Positions 1 through 10,352 of a DNA stretch of 64,000 nt are shown here, piece after piece (positions within the stretch are counted from its first letter, which is position 1; each line of letters begins with the position of its first letter). The notes beneath the pieces were generated by a model. It made no database searches. It saw only the letters and a program-made list of their open reading frames with translations, and was not told where the DNA came from. Source of the DNA: Cellulomonas cellasea (lineage in GTDB: Bacteria > Actinomycetota > Actinomycetes > Actinomycetales > Cellulomonadaceae); NCBI RefSeq assembly GCF_030372105.1, contig NZ_JAUDBQ010000001.1:1-64000 (forward strand), given 5' to 3'. A program made the position numbers and the translations under genes.

Positions 1-461
1 GGAGGGACGGCGTCGAGTGCGCGGGTCTCCGCGTGCTCCTCGGGGGCGGGGGCAGGCGCCGGCACGGGCGCCTGGGCCGACGCTGCCGCGCTGGACGCGT
101 CGGCGTCAGTCAAGTCGTCGACCGGCTGCGCCTCGTCGACTGCTTCGGGCGCGTCATCGGGCGCGGCGTCGTCGCCCGGCGCGGCATCAGCGTCATCGGG
201 CTCGTCCGCCTGGGGGGCCTGCGGCTCGGCGTCATCGGGCAGCACGTCGACCGCGTCGAGGACGGCGTCGTCGTCGCCCACAGCGTCGTCAGCGGCCTCG
301 CCGTCGGCAATGCCCTCGTCGCCCGCAGCGTCGTCGCCCGTGGGGGCTGTCCCGTCGGGGCCGTCGGCTATGCCGGAGCCCTCGCGTTCGTGCTCTGCGG
401 TGTCGGGGGTGTCCGAGGCGAGGCTCGGCGCGTGTTCGTCGACCTGTTCGTTGGTGCCCAT
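1..461 (-). CDS. Acidic low-complexity protein, N-terminal part only (runs off the left edge)
   Basis: An open frame reads leftward from ATG at 461 to the window edge, giving 153 codons without a stop. An AGGGGGAG ribosome-binding site sits a few bases upstream of the ATG. The visible part is almost entirely Asp, Glu, Ala and Pro, with repeated DD pairs (for example around residues 44-47 and 64-67), and it turns Pro-Ala-rich near residue 140. It has no signal peptide, membrane segment or recognisable domain, so it looks like a disordered acidic leader in front of a domain outside the window. I do not recognise the family. DUF349-like or RNase E-like proteins with such leaders are possible, but nothing here decides it. 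Confidence 0.7.
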   Translation of the reverse strand, partial: MGTNEQVDEHAPSLASDTPDTAEHEREGSGIADGPDGTAPTGDDAAGDEGIADGEAADDAVGDDDAVLDAVDVLPDDAEPQAPQADEPDDADAAPGDDAAPDDAPEAVDEAQPVDDLTDADASSAAASAQAPVPAPAPAPEEHAETRALDAVP

Positions 462-507
462 CGTTGACTCCCCCTGCGACATGGTGGTGCGGGTGATACA
501 GGCGCAG

Positions 508-540
508 ATTCTACGGGCGCCGCCCGGGCTGCCTGGTCAA
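508..540 (-). promoter_or_regulatory. Possible promoter for the acidic protein gene
   Basis: On the minus strand TTGACC (535-540) is followed by TAGAAT (508-513). Both hexamers resemble sigma-70-type boxes, but the 21-base spacer is longer than usual. The position, about 47 bases upstream of the ATG at 461, is reasonable. Confidence 0.35.
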
Positions 541-620
541 GCGCAGGCGCGTCACCGGGTCTGCACTCATTCGCCACAGGTGGCGCCGGACAGGGCACGT
601 CACGCGAGGTCTGCGGGGGC

Positions 621-1130
621 TCAGCGGATCCCGTGCATGCGCCCGCGCAGGTGCACCAAGCCGCCGGCGTCGGGGGCTCCCTGCTGGGCGCCGAGGACCT
701 CGCCGACGATGATGTCGTGGTCGCCGGCCGGGTGGATGGCGGCGGTGCGGCAGTCGAACCAGGCGGCGGCGCCGTCGATCCAGGCGGCGCCGGACAGCGG
801 CGCCGTGCGGTGCGCGACGCGGGCGAGCTGCCCGACGGCGGGGCGGCCAGGTGACGCGAGCCAGTCGGCGACGGGTCCCGCGGTGTCGGAGAGCACGCTC
901 ACGGCCCAGGTGTCCACGTCGTCGAGGGCGTCACGGAGCCGGGAGTCCTGGTGCACGCAGAACAGGAGCATCGCGGGCTCGAGGGAGACGGACGCCAAGG
1001 AGCTGACGGTGGTGGCGTGGTCGGTGCCCCGCCAGCGCAGCGAGACGACGCCGACCCCGGAGGGCAGGCGGCCGATGGCGGCGCGGTAGACGACGGGGTC
1101 GACGGGCTGGGGGGCGACGGCGCCGGTCAT
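621..1130 (-). CDS. Flavin reductase-like domain protein
   Basis: A 169-residue protein of the short flavin reductase-like (DIM6/NTAB-type) family. These bind FMN and either reduce free flavin with NAD(P)H for a partner monooxygenase or act as small flavoproteins. The N-terminal block YRAAIGRLPSGVGVVS, the DHATTVSSLASVSLEPAMLLFCV stretch and the late HDIIVGEVLG motif are the usual family landmarks, and length is normal. The ATG at 1130 overlaps the stop of the upstream membrane-protein gene by 4 bp (1127-1130), so the two are translationally coupled. No partner monooxygenase gene is visible, so the physiological substrate is unknown. Confidence 0.8.
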   Translation of the reverse strand: MTGAVAPQPVDPVVYRAAIGRLPSGVGVVSLRWRGTDHATTVSSLASVSLEPAMLLFCVHQDSRLRDALDDVDTWAVSVLSDTAGPVADWLASPGRPAVGQLARVAHRTAPLSGAAWIDGAAAWFDCRTAAIHPAGDHDIIVGEVLGAQQGAPDAGGLVHLRGRMHGIR

Positions 1131-1531
1131 GGCGCCTCGGGGCCCGTCTTGCCCCGTCGGCTGCGGCGTTCGCGGGGCTCGTCGCTGAAGAGGCGGCGTG
1201 GGGCGAAGGCCGCGGCGGCGAGGGCGAGCCCGGAGCCGATGATCCACCACCAGCCGAGCGAGTCCCCGGCCGGGACGAGCACGTCGCCGCCGGGGCCGGT
1301 CTGGGCGAGGAGCTGGACCATGAAGTACAGGCCGCCGGCGTAGCCGATGAAGGTGATCCAGCCGGCCCAGGCGCGCACCGCGATGCCCGTCGACAGCACG
1401 AGGGCGAGCGCGAGCACCATGCCCCACGGTGTCTCGGAACGGTGCATGACGGTGCCGACGGCGCCCACGACGGCGCCCAGGAGGAGGGCTGCCACGCCAC
1501 GGAGGATCGAGGCGCCGGTCAGTGGTTGCAC
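1127..1531 (-). CDS. Small membrane protein (DUF6113-like) downstream of mshB
   Basis: A 134-residue protein with about four hydrophobic segments (roughly residues 9-28, 36-54, 58-75 and 93-111) and a strongly basic tail (RRLF...RERRSRRGK). It starts 4 bases after the mshB stop and overlaps the flavin reductase gene by 4 bp, so it belongs to the typA-mshB transcription unit. A comparable small membrane protein follows mshB in mycobacteria (Rv1171, from memory), which supports the gene being real. No catalytic motif is visible and the function is unknown. Confidence 0.7.
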   Translation of the reverse strand: MQPLTGASILRGVAALLLGAVVGAVGTVMHRSETPWGMVLALALVLSTGIAVRAWAGWITFIGYAGGLYFMVQLLAQTGPGGDVLVPAGDSLGWWWIIGSGLALAAAAFAPRRLFSDEPRERRSRRGKTGPEAP

Positions 1532-1535
1532 GGCT

Positions 1536-2540
1536 TCAGGCTACCTTTCGGACCCCAGTGGGCCAGGCCACGGCCTCTGGCCGAGATCCCGGCGCCAGGC
1601 GGTGGCCCTCGACGGCCAGCAGGGGGGCGAGGACGTCGTTGCTCAGCGCGTATTGGCCCAGCACGACGGGGTCGGCGCCGGGTGACACGCGCCCCAGGGC
1701 GTGCACCTGCGTCGCGTGGGCGCGCAGGGCGCCGACGACGGCGGGCAGCACGGGCGCCACGTCGACCACGACGTCGATCTCGTCGTCGGGCACGGCGACG
1801 GACGGCAGCGGCCCGTCCGGGTCGGGGACGGCCAGCGCGGGCTCGGCGCTGTGCTGGCCGGGGGCCGCGGGCTCGGCGGCCAGTGCCGCGTAGGCCTGCC
1901 GCAGGGCCGACTGCCCCTGCGCGGCCCAGAGCACCACGGGAGTGGTGTGCGGGGCGCCCGCCTCGGGCTCCCATGCGGGGTCCGCCGCGAGCCGCACCGC
2001 CGCCATGGCGACCTCGTGGGCGCGCACGTGGTCGGGGTGCCCGTAGCCGCCGCCCGGCTCGTACGTGGCGACGACGGAGGGTCGGCGGTCGCGGAGCACG
2101 CGGGCGAGTCGCCCGGCGGCCTCGTCCAGTGGCGCGGCGACGAACGCGTCGGGGGGCAGGTCCGCGAGACGGCCGGCTTGCCCGACGCCGGCCCAGGCCA
2201 TGCCCGAGTCCGCGTACCGGGCGGCGGAGGGCTCCCCGGCGGGGCCCTGCCCAGCGGGGCCGGGCACGGTGTCGAGGAACACGTGGTCGCGCACGCCGAG
2301 CCGCGCGAGGGCGGCCGCGAGCTCGCCGGTGCGGTGCGCGGCGAGCGCCGGGCCGTCGCCCTCGAGGTGCGCGAGGGCGGAGCCGATGACCTCGCCACGC
2401 TCGCCACGAGTGCACGTGACGACTGTGGCGGGCGCGCCGGCGGCCGCCCACGTGGCCAGCAGCGCCCCGGTGGCCAGAGTCTCGTCGTCAGGGTGCGCGT
2501 GCACCGCGACGAGCGGGCCCACGGCCACCGGGCTCACCAC
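1536..2540 (-). CDS. mshB: N-acetyl-1-D-myo-inositol-2-amino-2-deoxy-alpha-D-glucopyranoside deacetylase (mycothiol synthesis)
   Basis: MshB removes the acetyl group from GlcNAc-Ins, the second step after the MshA glycosyltransferase in mycothiol biosynthesis. The zinc-binding LmbE-fold motifs are intact: HPDDE at residues 16-20 and HPDH at 168-171. The TCTRGERGEVIG stretch at 42-53 is also typical of MshB. Size (334 aa) fits the family. I chose GTG at 2540, 11 bases after the typA stop; a second GTG at 2537 is equally possible, and open codons further upstream overlap typA. Mca at 48.7 kb shares the fold but acts on mycothiol conjugates; the RGERGEVIG stretch and the typA neighbour favour MshB here. 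Confidence 0.92.
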   Translation of the reverse strand: MVSPVAVGPLVAVHAHPDDETLATGALLATWAAAGAPATVVTCTRGERGEVIGSALAHLEGDGPALAAHRTGELAAALARLGVRDHVFLDTVPGPAGQGPAGEPSAARYADSGMAWAGVGQAGRLADLPPDAFVAAPLDEAAGRLARVLRDRRPSVVATYEPGGGYGHPDHVRAHEVAMAAVRLAADPAWEPEAGAPHTTPVVLWAAQGQSALRQAYAALAAEPAAPGQHSAEPALAVPDPDGPLPSVAVPDDEIDVVVDVAPVLPAVVGALRAHATQVHALGRVSPGADPVVLGQYALSNDVLAPLLAVEGHRLAPGSRPEAVAWPTGVRKVA

Positions 2541-2551
2541 AGGCCAGTCCC

Positions 2552-4465
<1,914 letters not shown>

Positions 4466-4517
4466 GGGGAACTCATTTCGCATGATGGGGAGCGCACCCG
4501 TCAGCGGGCGCCCGAGA

Positions 4518-4562
4518 ATCCTACCTGCCCTGACTAGTCGGGCTTTCCAGGGAGCCTGTCAA
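4518..4562 (-). promoter_or_regulatory. Candidate typA promoter
   Basis: Between the peptide-transporter ATPase stop and typA, the minus strand has a perfect TTGACA (4557-4562). It is followed by TAGTCA (4531-4536, 20-base spacer) and a further TAGGAT (4518-4523). The spacing is not ideal for either -10, so the exact start is uncertain, but this 90-bp gap is the only place for a typA promoter. Confidence 0.4.
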
Positions 4563-4572
4563 GGGGCCTTGG

Positions 4573-6315
4573 TCAGGCGCGGACTCCCTGGTCAGAACCG
4601 CCGAAGATATTCAGCGCGGCGCCCGGGATCGCGGCCAGCAGGTCGCGCGTGTACTGCTCCCGGGGGTTGTCGAACACCTCGTCGGTGACGGCGGCCTCGA
4701 CGATCTTGCCGCTCTTCATGACGCACACCTCGTCGGCGATCTGGCGGACCACCGCGAGGTCGTGCGTGATGAACAGGTAGCTGAGCCCGAGCTCCGCCTG
4801 CAGGTCGTTGAGCAGCGTGAGGATCTGCGCCTGCACGAGCACGTCGAGCGCCGAGACGGCCTCGTCGCAGACGATGACTTCGGGGCCCAGCGCCAGGGCG
4901 CGCGCGATGGCGATGCGCTGGCGCTGCCCGCCGGACAGCTCGTTGGGGTACCGGCGCATGGTGGACGCCGGCAGCGCCACGAGGTCGAGCAGCTCGCGGA
5001 CCCTGGCCTCGCGCGACTTCTGGTCGCCGATCTTGTGGGTGCGCAGCGGCTCCTCGATCGTGCGGTAGATCGAGTACATCGGGTCGAGCGAGCCGTACGG
5101 GTTCTGGAAGATCGGCTGCACGCGACGGCGGAAGTCGAACAACTGGGCCCGGTTGAGCGTGCTCAGGTCCGTCCCGTCGAACAGGATGCGGCCGCTGGTG
5201 GGGTCGAGCAGGTTGAGCACGATGTTCGCCACAGTGGACTTGCCCGAGCCGGACTCCCCCACCAGCGCCATCGTCGTGCCGCGCTTGATCGAGAACGACA
5301 CGTCGTCGACGGCCGTGAACTCCTTCTGCTTGCCCGGCCGCCCGCCGCGCAGCTTGAAGGTGCGCGTGAGGTGCTCCACGGCCACGACGTCGTCGCGGGT
5401 CGTGTTCACGCCGTCGCCGCCCGTCGGGGCGAGCAGCTCGGTGGTCGCGACACCCCGCTCCTTGGCGCTCTGGATGCGCTGCGAGGCGAGCGAGGGCGCG
5501 GACGCCACCAGTCGCTGCGTGTACGGGTGCCTCGGCGCGCTGAGGATGTCGCGCGCGGGGCCGGACTCGACGACCTTGCCGCGGTACATCACCACAAGGT
5601 GCTCGGCGCGCTCGGCGGCCAGGCCCAGGTCGTGCGTGATGAACAGCACGGCGGTGCCGAGCTCCTCGGTGAGGCCCTGCAGGTGGTCCAGGATCGTGCG
5701 CTGGACCGTGACGTCCAGGGCGGACGTCGGCTCGTCGGCGATGAGCAGCTTGGGGCGCGCCGCGAGGCCGATCGCGATCAGCGCGCGCTGGCGCATGCCG
5801 CCCGAGTACTCGTGCGGGTACTGCTTCGCCCGACGGGCCGCGTCGGGCAGGCCCGCCTCGGTCAGCAGCTCCGCGACGCGCTTGTCCGCTGCCGTGCCGC
5901 GCGCCACGCCGTTGGCCTTGAGGGCCTCCTTGACCTGGAACCCGACGGACCACACGGGGTTGAGGTTCGACATCGGGTCCTGCGGGACCAGGCCGATCTC
6001 CTTGCCGCGCACCGCGACCATCTCGCGGCGGCTCAGCGTCGCCAGGTCCCGGCCCTCGAACATGATCGACCCACCGGTGACCTTGCCGGTGCCCGGCAGC
6101 AGGTCGATGATCGCGTGCGCGGTCGTCGACTTGCCGGATCCCGACTCGCCCACGATCGCGACCGTCTGGCCGGGGTAGACCGTGAGGTCCACGCCGCGCA
6201 CAGCGGGCACGACGCCCGCCGCCGTGGTGAAGGAGACCTCGAGGTCGCGGATCGCCAGCAGTGGCTGCTGGTCGCTCGGGCGCGCGGCGGCGCCTGTCGA
6301 TGTCGGCTGGCTCAT
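4573..6315 (-). CDS. Fused DppD-DppF type peptide/nickel ABC importer ATPase
   Basis: A single 580-residue polypeptide holds two ATP-binding domains, replacing the separate DppD and DppF subunits. The first P-loop, GESGSGKST, is at 56-64 with a YSGGM signature typical of DppD. The second P-loop is at 353-361 with LSGGQ at 460-464. Each half carries the oligopeptide-family C-terminal extension (HPYT/REQYT...LL). It energises the adjacent permeases from the cytoplasm. ATG 6315 overlaps the permease stop by 4 bp. This is the last gene of a binding protein > permease > permease > ATPase operon. The substrate (peptide, nickel or another small solute) cannot be read from the ATPase. Confidence 0.9.
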   Translation of the reverse strand: MSQPTSTGAAARPSDQQPLLAIRDLEVSFTTAAGVVPAVRGVDLTVYPGQTVAIVGESGSGKSTTAHAIIDLLPGTGKVTGGSIMFEGRDLATLSRREMVAVRGKEIGLVPQDPMSNLNPVWSVGFQVKEALKANGVARGTAADKRVAELLTEAGLPDAARRAKQYPHEYSGGMRQRALIAIGLAARPKLLIADEPTSALDVTVQRTILDHLQGLTEELGTAVLFITHDLGLAAERAEHLVVMYRGKVVESGPARDILSAPRHPYTQRLVASAPSLASQRIQSAKERGVATTELLAPTGGDGVNTTRDDVVAVEHLTRTFKLRGGRPGKQKEFTAVDDVSFSIKRGTTMALVGESGSGKSTVANIVLNLLDPTSGRILFDGTDLSTLNRAQLFDFRRRVQPIFQNPYGSLDPMYSIYRTIEEPLRTHKIGDQKSREARVRELLDLVALPASTMRRYPNELSGGQRQRIAIARALALGPEVIVCDEAVSALDVLVQAQILTLLNDLQAELGLSYLFITHDLAVVRQIADEVCVMKSGKIVEAAVTDEVFDNPREQYTRDLLAAIPGAALNIFGGSDQGVRA

Positions 6316-7262
6316 CGCTTGCGTGCCTTCGGGTCGAGGGCGTCGCGCACGGCGTCGCCCATCATGATGAAGCTGAGCACGGTCAGGGCGAGCGCCCCGG
6401 CCGGGTAGAAGAGCACCGACGGCTGGCTGCGCAGCGACGTCTGGGCCTTCGAGATGTCGGCGCCCCACGAGGTGACCTCAGGGGGGAGGCCGATGCCCAG
6501 GAAGGACAGGGTGGCCTCGGCCACGATGAACGTGCCCAGGGCGACCGTCGCGTAGACGATGACCGGCGCCGCGGCGTTCGGGATGACGTGGCGCAGCAGC
6601 GTCTTCACCCGGGAGGCGCCGAGCGACTTCGCGGCGGTGACGAAGTCCGCGTTCTTGACGCTCATCACCGCGCCGCGCATCACGCGGGCGAGCTGCGGCC
6701 AGCCGAAGATGCCGAGCACCACCACCACGGTGAGGATGTTGCGGCTCTCCTTGAACATCTGCATGACGACGATCGCGGCGAGCACCAGCGGGATCGCGAA
6801 GAAGATGTCCGTGACGCGGGACAGCACGGCGTCGAACCAGCCGCCGAAGAAGCCGGCGACAGCCCCGATCAGGCCGCCGACGAGGACCACGACGAAGGTG
6901 GTCAGCACGCCGACGAGCACCGAGGCGCGCGCGCCGTAGATGGTGCGCGCGTAGATGTCGCAGCCCTGGCGGTCGAAGCCGAACGGGTGGCCCGCGCTGG
7001 GGCCGTCGAGGCTGTTCTTCAGCTCGCAGAACCGCGGGTCCGTGGACGTGAACAGGCCGGGGAACGCGGCGACGGCCACGACCAGCAGGATCAGCGTCGC
7101 GGAGATCCAGAACAGCGGGCGGCGGCGCAGGTTGTGCCAGGCGTCGACCCACAGGCTCGCGGGAGCGGCGCCCTCGTCGATGGAGTCCACGACTTCCAGC
7201 GGGGCCTGGTCCAGGTTGGCGAAGTAGTGCGCCTGGTGCGGACGGGTGGTGGCGTCAGGCAT
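6312..7262 (-). CDS. DppC-type peptide ABC transporter permease
   Basis: A 316-residue inner-membrane permease. A roughly 50-residue cytoplasmic N-terminus leads to the first membrane segment (about 50-70), followed by the FGFDRQGCDIYARTIYGAR block typical of DppC/OppC. The EAA-type coupling loop ...FVTAAKSLGASRVKTLLRHVIPN contacts the ATPase. The C-terminus GDAVRDALDPK is also family-typical. It overlaps the upstream permease by 8 bp and the ATPase by 4 bp. Together with the DppB partner it forms the translocation pore. Confidence 0.9.
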   Translation of the reverse strand: MPDATTRPHQAHYFANLDQAPLEVVDSIDEGAAPASLWVDAWHNLRRRPLFWISATLILLVVAVAAFPGLFTSTDPRFCELKNSLDGPSAGHPFGFDRQGCDIYARTIYGARASVLVGVLTTFVVVLVGGLIGAVAGFFGGWFDAVLSRVTDIFFAIPLVLAAIVVMQMFKESRNILTVVVVLGIFGWPQLARVMRGAVMSVKNADFVTAAKSLGASRVKTLLRHVIPNAAAPVIVYATVALGTFIVAEATLSFLGIGLPPEVTSWGADISKAQTSLRSQPSVLFYPAGALALTVLSFIMMGDAVRDALDPKARKR

Positions 7263-8181
7263 AACGGATCCTCGGGTCGAGTGCCGCGTAGAGGAGGTCG
7301 ACGAGCAGGTTCGCGACGATGTAGACGATGACGAGCACCGTCGTCACGGACACGACGGTCGTGGACTGCCCCTGCTGGATCGCGCGGAACAGCGTCCCGC
7401 CGACCCCGTTGATGTTGAAGATGCCCTCGGTGATGATCGCGCCGCCCATCAGGGCGCCCAGGTCGGCGCCGAGGAACGTCACCACGGGGATCAGGGAGTT
7501 GCGCAGCACGTGCACGCTGACCACCCGGGGCCGGGACAGGCCCTTCGCGGTGGCGGTGCGGACGTGGTCGGCCGTGAGGTTCTCCGCGACCGAGTTGCGG
7601 GTCAGCCGGAGCACATAGGCGAAGGAGACCGCGCCGAGCACGATGGCCGGCATGATCAGCGACGTGAAGCTCACGTCCGAGCCCACGGCGGTGGGCAGCC
7701 AGCGCAGCTTCACGCCGACGACGAACTGCATCACGAAGCCGATGACGAACGTCGGCACCGCGACCACCAGCAGGCTCAGGACGAGCACGGTGGCGTCGAA
7801 GGCCTTGCCCTTGCGGAGGCCGGCGATCACGCCGGCGGCGATGCCGAAGACGGCCTCGAAGACCAGCGCCATCACGGCGAGCTGGAACGTGACGGGGAAC
7901 GCGTCGGCCATGACGTCCGTCACGGGCCGGCCGGAGAACGTGGTCCCCAAGTCGAAGGTGAAGATGCCCTGCAGGTAGAGCAGGTACTGGACGAGGAACG
8001 GCTTGTCCAGGTTGTACTCCGCGCGGATCTGCGCTGCCACAGCGGGGTTGAGCCCCCGCTCGCCACCCAGGGCGGCGACGGGGTCCCCGGGGAGCAGGAA
8101 CACCATCGCGTAGATCAGCAGCGTGGCCCCGAGGAACACCGGGATCATCTGCAAGAGCCTGCGCCCGACGTACCAGGCCAT
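7255..8181 (-). CDS. DppB-type peptide ABC transporter permease
   Basis: A 308-residue permease of normal DppB length, starting at ATG 8181 behind a GGAGGAGA ribosome-binding site. The N-terminus (MAWYVGRRLLQMIPVFLGATLLIYAMVF) and PGDPV motif are characteristic. The coupling loop HVRTATAKGLSRPRVVSVHVLRNSLIPV and the C-terminal LLYAALDPRIRY complete the family pattern. Its paralogue at 13949-15475 is 200 residues longer because of a central insertion that this copy lacks. Confidence 0.9.
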   Translation of the reverse strand: MAWYVGRRLLQMIPVFLGATLLIYAMVFLLPGDPVAALGGERGLNPAVAAQIRAEYNLDKPFLVQYLLYLQGIFTFDLGTTFSGRPVTDVMADAFPVTFQLAVMALVFEAVFGIAAGVIAGLRKGKAFDATVLVLSLLVVAVPTFVIGFVMQFVVGVKLRWLPTAVGSDVSFTSLIMPAIVLGAVSFAYVLRLTRNSVAENLTADHVRTATAKGLSRPRVVSVHVLRNSLIPVVTFLGADLGALMGGAIITEGIFNINGVGGTLFRAIQQGQSTTVVSVTTVLVIVYIVANLLVDLLYAALDPRIRYA

Positions 8182-8267
8182 CAGGTCTCCTCCTCGTGTG
8201 GTTCCACGCGCCTCGCGGCCACGCGGACAGACAGTGGGAGCCCGCTCCGGACTTCCCGGGCGGGCGA

Positions 8268-8306
8268 GCCCTGGGGGTGGGGCCGGCGCGGCTCCACCCC
8301 CAGGGC
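8268..8306 (-). terminator. Hairpin between binding-protein and permease genes
   Basis: Perfect 13-bp arms (8268-8280 and 8294-8306) flank a 13-base GC-rich loop, 11 bases after the binding-protein stop. There is no U-tract. In this position a partial terminator or mRNA-stabilising hairpin would give more binding protein than permease. The second peptide operon has a hairpin in the same place. Confidence 0.6.
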
Positions 8307-8317
8307 GTCAGGCGAGG

Positions 8318-9934
8318 TCAGTTCTTGGTGACCTCGTAGAGCAGCGGGACGCTGTTCCAGCCGAACTCGACGTTCGAGACGGTGTCAGCGGAGCCGCCGG
8401 TGACGTTCTGGTACCAGAGCGGGATCGCCGGGAGGTCCTGGAACAGGACTTCCTGCGCCTGCGTGAAGTACTCGTTGGCCTCGTCGACCGACGTGGCCGC
8501 GGAGCCCTGCGCGAGCAGCGAGTCGAACTCGGCGTTCGAGTAGCCGGCGTCGTTCGAGCCTGCCCCGGTGCCGTACAGCGGGCCGAGGAAGTTGTAGAGG
8601 CCCGGGTAGTCGGCCTGCCAGCCGGAGCGGAACGCACCGGAGATGGCGCCGTTGGTGACGTCCTCGCGGAGGTCCTTGAAGGCGGGGTACGGGTTGCCCT
8701 CGGCGGAGATGCCCAGGGTGTTGCGCAGGCTGTTGGCCACAGCGTCGACCCAGGCCTGGTGGCCGCCGTCGCTGTTGTAGCCGATCGTGAACGTGCCGGT
8801 GTACGGCGAGATCGCGTCAGCCTGGGCCCACAGCGACTTGGCCTTGGCCGCGTTGTAGTCGAGCACCTCGGAGCCGGCCACGGAGTCGGACCAGCCGTCG
8901 ATCACGGGCGACGTGAAGTCGTCCGCGGGGGTGCGGGTGCCCTCGAAGATCGCGTCGGTGATCTCCTCGCGGTTGATCGCCATGGAGATCGCCTGGCGGC
9001 GGAGCTGGCCCTCGGCGCCGCTGAAGTGCTCGAGGCCCATCGGGATGATGAGCGTCTGGATCATCGCGGCGGGCTGGTTGACCGCACGGTCGCCCAGCTC
9101 GTCCTCAAGGGTGCTGAACGCGCTGTCCGGAACCTGGTCGAGCACGTCGAGCTGGCCGGCGAGCAGGTCGTTGTAGGCGCCGTCGAGGGTCTCGTAGAAC
9201 TTGACCGTCACCCCGCCGTTCTGCGCCTTGCGGTCGCCGGAGTAGTCCTCGTTCGGCGTCAGGGCGATCTCGACGTTGTGCTGCCACGCGTCCTCGGAGG
9301 CCACCTTGTAGGGGCCGTTGCCGATCGGGTGCTCGCCGAAGGCGTCCATGTCCTCGAACGCGACCTGGGGCAGCGGGAAGTACGCGGAGTAGCCGAGGCG
9401 CAGCGGGAAGTCGGCCTCAGGCTGCTTGAGCTTCACGGTGAAGGTCGTGTCATCGACGATCTGGAGCCCGGTGAGCTCGGAGTCCTCGTCCCACGAGAAG
9501 CCCTCGATGCCCTCGAAGAAGTAGCTCGAGAGCTGGGCGTTGCTCAGCTTGGCGCCGTAGTTCCAGGCGTCGACGAAGCTCTCGGACGTGACGGGCTCGC
9601 CGTTGGTGAACGTCCAGCCCTCGTTGAGGGTGATCGTGTAGGTCTGCGCGTCCTCGGTCTCGATGGACTTCGCGACCTCGTTGTGCGCGGCGCCGTCGGC
9701 GTCGTAGTAGACCAGGCCCGCGAAGACCAGGTCGATGATCTTCCCGCCGCCGACCTCGTTGGTGTTGGTGGGGATGAGCGGGTTCTGCGGCTCACTGCCC
9801 CAGGCGGTCACGATGCCGCCCGAGCTGTCAGCCGTGGAGCCGCCGCCGTCCGTGCCCGCGCTGGCGCACGAGGTCAGGGCAAGCGCGCCCACCGCGATGG
9901 TGGCCGCGAAGCCGGCGAAACGCCTGATCTTCAT
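8318..9934 (-). CDS. Family 5 extracellular solute-binding lipoprotein (peptide ABC importer)
   Basis: A 538-residue SBP_bac_5-type receptor. The signal peptide ends in a lipobox LTSC with Cys23 as the lipidation site, followed by a Gly/Ser-rich linker, so it is anchored on the outer face of the membrane. The body starts with IVTAWGSEPQNPLIPTNTNE and shows the usual large two-lobe DppA/OppA layout. ATG 9934 has a strong GGAGGA site 4 bases upstream. It is the first gene of the four-gene importer operon. In M. tuberculosis typA is also close to an SBP5-like lipoprotein (LpqW), but equivalence is not shown here. The ligand is unknown. Confidence 0.9.
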   Translation of the reverse strand: MKIRRFAGFAATIAVGALALTSCASAGTDGGGSTADSSGGIVTAWGSEPQNPLIPTNTNEVGGGKIIDLVFAGLVYYDADGAAHNEVAKSIETEDAQTYTITLNEGWTFTNGEPVTSESFVDAWNYGAKLSNAQLSSYFFEGIEGFSWDEDSELTGLQIVDDTTFTVKLKQPEADFPLRLGYSAYFPLPQVAFEDMDAFGEHPIGNGPYKVASEDAWQHNVEIALTPNEDYSGDRKAQNGGVTVKFYETLDGAYNDLLAGQLDVLDQVPDSAFSTLEDELGDRAVNQPAAMIQTLIIPMGLEHFSGAEGQLRRQAISMAINREEITDAIFEGTRTPADDFTSPVIDGWSDSVAGSEVLDYNAAKAKSLWAQADAISPYTGTFTIGYNSDGGHQAWVDAVANSLRNTLGISAEGNPYPAFKDLREDVTNGAISGAFRSGWQADYPGLYNFLGPLYGTGAGSNDAGYSNAEFDSLLAQGSAATSVDEANEYFTQAQEVLFQDLPAIPLWYQNVTGGSADTVSNVEFGWNSVPLLYEVTKN

Positions 9935-10287
9935 TGTTCCTCCAGTGGAATCCGGACAGGCCCGGAATTCGGTGACCGCGGTCGGCTCGACAGGCCGCGG
10001 TCGAGCAGCAACGGGGGCGCGGCATGCCGGCCGGGTGGCAGGCGTGACCGTCACCGTGCGCGATCGATCCCGAGTGGCTGGAACGGGTGGCACAGGCCGA
10101 ACAACCCCCCAGCGCTCGAGCACCGAGCGGCGGGCGAGTCGATCCGCCATTCAGGCGGTCGATTCATCCCATAGGGTTAATTTGGACCAAAGCCATCACC
10201 TTGCAGCCGCGCACATGGTATACGCCGAATCCGGGAGCGATGGACACACGTCCAATGTGCGGTCACCCGCCCCGCCGCGACCCCTGG
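9935..10287 (-). promoter_or_regulatory. Upstream region of the first peptide importer operon
   Basis: About 350 bases without a gene. Most of it is GC-rich, but 10170-10195 is locally AT-rich and contains a perfect 11-base palindrome TTTGGACCAAA at 10181-10191. Inverted CGCACAT/ATGTGCG copies occur near 10208 and 10255. These are plausible operator and promoter elements for the binding-protein gene at 9934, but no convincing -35/-10 pair was found. Confidence 0.35.
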
Positions 10288-10341
10288 CACACGACAGGCA
10301 GGGCCGGCGCGGAAGTCCGCGCCGGCCCTGCCTGTCGTGTG
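10288..10341 (-). terminator. Strong 25-bp hairpin terminator of the second peptide importer
   Basis: A perfect 25-bp inverted repeat (10288-10312 and 10317-10341) with a 4-base loop AAGT begins 11 bases beyond the stop of the fused ATPase gene. It has no U-tract. It separates that gene from the promoter region of the first importer. Confidence 0.85.
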
Positions 10342-10352
10342 GTGAGACGCGC

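Noticed and set aside
10085-10200. A sigma-70-type promoter for the first peptide receptor near the TTTGGACCAAA palindrome
   Set aside because: TATGGG and nearby TTTGGT or TTGGTC boxes are present on the minus strand, but no pair has acceptable spacing.
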